The notes beneath the pieces were generated by a model. It made no database searches. It had not been told where the DNA came from and was given only the letters and a program-made list of their open reading frames with translations. DNA of 31,359 nucleotides from an uncultured Spirochaetales bacterium (GTDB lineage: Bacteria > UBP6 > UBA1177), in the NCBI GenBank assembly GCA_902780365.1, contig CACZFE010000008.1, forward strand, positions 1 to 31,359. Reading direction: 5' to 3'. Positions 31,337-31,359 of this stretch are shown piece after piece; within the stretch, counting starts at the first letter, position 1, and each line of letters begins with the position of its first letter. A program made the position numbers and the translations under genes.

Positions 31337-31359
31337 TTTTGCTTTGCAGACTGCATTTT

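Overview
The window is bacterial and looks like a mid-GC, Gram-negative-type (diderm), probably anaerobic organism. It carries an MCE/MlaD protein with a PqiC-type lipoprotein, an O-antigen-ligase-like membrane protein and lipobox-bearing secreted proteins, and PyrK, the electron-transfer subunit of the NAD-linked dihydroorotate dehydrogenase. Most genes have strong GGAGG-type ribosome binding sites 4-6 nt from the start. I cannot name the phylum from the sequence alone. All three stop codons are used normally. I found no rRNA, tRNA, CRISPR array or recognisable transposase.

Layout. (1) 1-2986, plus strand: the tail of an unknown gene, a WlbA/WbpB-like sugar-nucleotide dehydrogenase, pyrK and a TPR lipoprotein, tightly packed. 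(2) 2997-10817, minus strand: mlaD-like, pqiC-like, an O-antigen-ligase/TPR protein, prs and mutS. mutS is split by a frameshift, and a good internal ribosome binding site sits at the break. (3) 10818-11768: a regulatory gap with a 9-nt tandem repeat inside an inverted repeat, then ttcA. (4) 11769-20955: an accessory block. It opens with a near-perfect sigma70 promoter, a boxA-like antitermination element and a small hairpin. Then come a tandem-AAA+ ATPase interrupted by an in-frame TAA, an LRR-like protein, a DUF6884-like protein, a GIY-YIG nuclease-like protein, a strong terminator, two AT-richer genes carrying three copies of a DUF7662-like domain (one fused to zinc ribbons), a small cysteine-containing protein, and the MoxR/VWA pair ravA-viaA. 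(5) 20956-22259: an AAA_14/DUF4143 ATPase preceded by a 41-bp tandem repeat. The whole segment is bracketed by an exact 17-bp direct repeat, which suggests insertion. (6) 22261-31336, plus strand, mostly housekeeping: a POT-type transporter, a Pro/Glu-rich coiled-coil protein, a PhnP-like metallo-hydrolase, a divergent Lgt homologue, pgi, galE, glyA and nrdR.

The best candidate for an undescribed system is the block at 12054-20924: two AAA+ machines (a tandem AAA+ and RavA/ViaA) around a nuclease-like protein, a DUF6884-like protein and repeated small DUF7662 proteins. Its architecture resembles MoxR-VWA conflict systems, but a defence role is inference only. Two genes here are broken as read (mutS and the tandem AAA+). 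Each has one lesion and an otherwise intact frame, so sequencing error, recent mutation and recoding all remain open.
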